Origin: Marinihelvus sp942491555
GTDB lineage: Bacteria; Pseudomonadota; Gammaproteobacteria; Xanthomonadales; SZUA-36
Assembly: GCA_942491555.1 (NCBI GenBank)
Contig: CALOBN010000005.1
Coordinates: 1,116,001-1,180,000 of the forward strand
Length of the DNA stretch: 64,000 bases
Reading direction: 5' to 3'
The notes beneath the pieces are model-generated. The model was not told where the DNA came from, ran no database searches, and was given only the letters and a program-made list of their open reading frames with translations. Below, piece after piece: positions 62,412 to 64,000 of this stretch (positions are counted from its first letter, which is position 1; every line of letters starts with the position of its first letter). The position numbers were made by a program, and so were the translations under genes.

Positions 62412-63383
62412 TCAGACGACTCCGGACTGCAACAGATCATGAAAATTCAGCACACCGACCAGTTGGTGCCGCTCGTCAATCACGAGCAATCCCTGGATCT
62501 TGCGGTCCTGCATCATCTGCACGGCTTCGATGGCCAGGGTGTCCGGCCCGATACTGACGGGGTTGCCGGACATGACCTCGCGCACCGTTGCCTGATGCGG
62601 ATCGACACCGTTACCCAGGGCACGGCGCAGATCCCCGTCGGTGATGACGCCGGCGACCGAGCCATCGGGGTTCACCGTGGCGGTCATGCCCAGGCGTTTC
62701 TGCGAGATTTCCACAATCGCCTCGGCCACGCTGGCATCAACAGCGACTGCAGGCATTGCCTCACCGCTGTGCATCAGATCGCGTATACGGATGATCAGGC
62801 GGCGACCCAGTTGTCCGGCGGGGTGCGATCGTGCGAAATCCTCGCGGGTAAAACCGCGCGCTTCCAGCAACGCCACTGCCAGCGCATCGCCCATGACCAG
62901 GGAGGCCGTGGTGCTTGAGGTTGGTGCCAGGCCAAGCGGGCAGGCCTCTTCGCTGACCTGAACATTGAGGACGATGTCAGCGTGCTGAGCCAGGAAGGAT
63001 TCGGGCTTGCCGGTCATGGCAATAATGTCCACGCCCAGGCGCTTCAATACGGGCAACAACTGCTTTACCTCATCGGTCTCGCCGGAGTTGGACAGAACCA
63101 GCACCACATCCTCGGGCGTGATCATGCCCAGGTCGCCGTGCGCGGCCTCTGCGGCATGCACGAAAAACGCGGGGGTGCCTGTACTGGCTAAGGTTGCAGC
63201 AATCTTGTTGCCGATATGTCCGGATTTGCCCACGCCAAGGACCACCACGCGCCCCGCAGATTCGAGGATCGCGCGACAGGCGGAGACAAAGTCATCATCA
63301 ATGTGTGGCAGGAGTTCGGTTACCGCCCGGGCTTCGGTCTCGATGACCGCCCGGGCGAGCTTTTTCAGTGCATCTTCATCCAT
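62412..63383 (-). CDS. kdsD: arabinose-5-phosphate isomerase
   Basis: 323 residues: SIS sugar-isomerase domain (about 35-180, VVVLGVGKSGHIGNKIAATLASTGTPAFF in part) and two CBS domains (about 205-323). It starts KDO synthesis by forming arabinose-5-P from ribulose-5-P. No ribosome site precedes the ATG; a TACACT -10 ends 6 nt upstream, which suggests leaderless transcription. Confidence 0.96.
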   Translation of the reverse strand: MDEDALKKLARAVIETEARAVTELLPHIDDDFVSACRAILESAGRVVVLGVGKSGHIGNKIAATLASTGTPAFFVHAAEAAHGDLGMITPEDVVLVLSNSGETDEVKQLLPVLKRLGVDIIAMTGKPESFLAQHADIVLNVQVSEEACPLGLAPTSSTTASLVMGDALAVALLEARGFTREDFARSHPAGQLGRRLIIRIRDLMHSGEAMPAVAVDASVAEAIVEISQKRLGMTATVNPDGSVAGVITDGDLRRALGNGVDPHQATVREVMSGNPVSIGPDTLAIEAVQMMQDRKIQGLLVIDERHQLVGVLNFHDLLQSGVV

Positions 63384-63389
63384 GCGCCT

Positions 63390-63395
63390 AGTGTA
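63390..63395 (-). promoter_or_regulatory. -10-like TACACT directly upstream of kdsD (leaderless-type)
   Basis: On the minus strand TACACT is followed by six bases and then the kdsD ATG. It is the third gene in the window with a -10 placed to start transcription at the start codon. The -35 is weak. Confidence 0.3.
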
Positions 63396-63435
63396 ACTCC
63401 ACGCGGGTCAGTAAGGCAGTCCGGGGTAGTGTGTT

Positions 63436-63450
63436 CAGGCTTGAAGCCTG
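63436..63450. repeat. 15-bp inverted repeat between yrbG and kdsD
   Basis: CAGGCTTGAAGCCTG is a perfect palindrome around a central G. As RNA it could form a 5-bp stem with a 5-nt loop. No T-run follows, so it is not a convincing terminator; it could be a binding site near the kdsD promoter. Confidence 0.3.
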
Positions 63451-63473
63451 CAGCGATGTTTCATTCCGGCGTT

Positions 63474-64000
63474 CTATGCAGCAGGGGTAAATCCACCCGC
63501 GCCGGTCCAGACCATGATCTGGTAGCCCACGAAAATGGCCAGCAGCAGTGCTCCGGCCGTGCGGCCGATTCTGCCGGGCCCGCGGAAGTCCGAGGCGAGC
63601 AGAAACATCAGTCCCGTGAGCAGGAACATGACCGGGAAATCGCGCGCCAGGATCATTGGCTGAATCGCAACCGGGTTAATGGTGGCGGCGATGCCAAGCA
63701 CTCCGAGCAGATTGAACATATTGGAGCCGATGATATTGCCTATCGCCAGATCATCTTCCTTGCGGAACGCGCTGGTCAGGGCCGTGGCCAGCTCCGGAAG
63801 GCTGGTGCCAAAAGCGACGATGGTCAAACCGATAACCGTGTCGGAAACATGCAGAGTGCGCGCGATGCCCACGGCACCCTCTACCAGGAAATGCGAGCTG
63901 GCGGGCAATACGATCAAACTGACGATGAGCCAGAATATGGCCACCCGGGTGGGGATGTCCTTGGGTATTTCCGCCTCCAGTTCCTTGGCAAAGGGATCTG
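63474..64000 (-). CDS. yrbG: CaCA-family calcium/sodium antiporter, C-terminal part (window edge)
   Basis: The frame is open to the right edge, so about the last 175 residues are seen and the N-terminal half is outside. Visible is the second alpha repeat GLTIVAFGTSLPELATALTSAFRKEDDLAIGNIIGSNMFN (in part), with the ion-binding Glu and Asn, and four to five membrane spans. The loop before it (DPFAKELEAEIPKDIPTR) fits the K+-independent YrbG group. Upstream of kdsD as in E. coli. Confidence 0.9.
   Translation of the reverse strand, partial: DPFAKELEAEIPKDIPTRVAIFWLIVSLIVLPASSHFLVEGAVGIARTLHVSDTVIGLTIVAFGTSLPELATALTSAFRKEDDLAIGNIIGSNMFNLLGVLGIAATINPVAIQPMILARDFPVMFLLTGLMFLLASDFRGPGRIGRTAGALLLAIFVGYQIMVWTGAGGFTPAA

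Overview
The window reads as one chromosomal segment of a GC-rich, Gram-negative gammaproteobacterium. The evidence is a sigma-54/Lpt/Kds/PTS-Ntr block in the usual proteobacterial order, together with RelA, HrpA, YoaA, PBP1B and RapZ. An HPr kinase (hprK) beside rapZ points away from Enterobacteria, towards lineages such as Xanthomonadales, Chromatiales or Woeseiales; this placement is inference. I see no tRNA, rRNA, CRISPR array, insertion sequence or prophage.

Layout. 1-1543: the end of a zinc-metalloprotease-like gene and a secreted metallophosphoesterase. 1979-6291: a tightly overlapping five-gene operon encoding a thermostable-hemolysin-family protein, an AMP-ligase-like protein, a heme-oxygenase-like diiron oxidase (HDO), an SDR and a TPR protein. 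It looks like a small biosynthetic pathway of unknown product and is my first candidate for an undescribed system. 6299-14616: a formate module (fhs, mobA, fdsD, fdhD, fdsA, fdsB, fdsG) encoding NAD-dependent molybdenum formate dehydrogenase, its cofactor genes and formate-tetrahydrofolate ligase. 14789-18419: an M14 metallopeptidase and a PhzF-like isomerase.

18552-25541: a carotenoid locus with two CrtI/CrtD-type desaturases, a small membrane protein, an ATP-grasp ligase, a cytochrome P450 and a DUF2306-like membrane protein. The ligase and P450 suggest a tailored, perhaps amide- or ester-linked, carotenoid; this is the second candidate system. 25680-32751: small accessory genes (DUF3617, PepSY, SixA, GFA, GST, an unknown secreted protein, YjjX, an APC permease, threonine aldolase). 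Just upstream of the PepSY gene lies an apparent 22-codon relic of the start of a transaldolase gene.

32855-53221: housekeeping genes (hrpA, relA, mrcB, a TPR lipoprotein, yoaA, tsaB, mgtE) interspersed with two large multi-domain glycosyltransferases of about 1480 and 809 residues. 53319-64000: one long minus-strand block whose transcription order is yrbG(partial)-kdsD-kdsC-lptC-lptA-lptB-rpoN-hpf-ptsN-hprK-rapZ-EIIA(Man)-HPr-EI. It couples LPS precursor synthesis and export, sigma-54, ribosome hibernation and a phosphotransfer chain with no sugar permease in view, so that chain is probably regulatory.

All assignments come from reading motifs and gene order by eye. Start sites were chosen from Shine-Dalgarno spacing and overlaps, and several are GTG or TTG.
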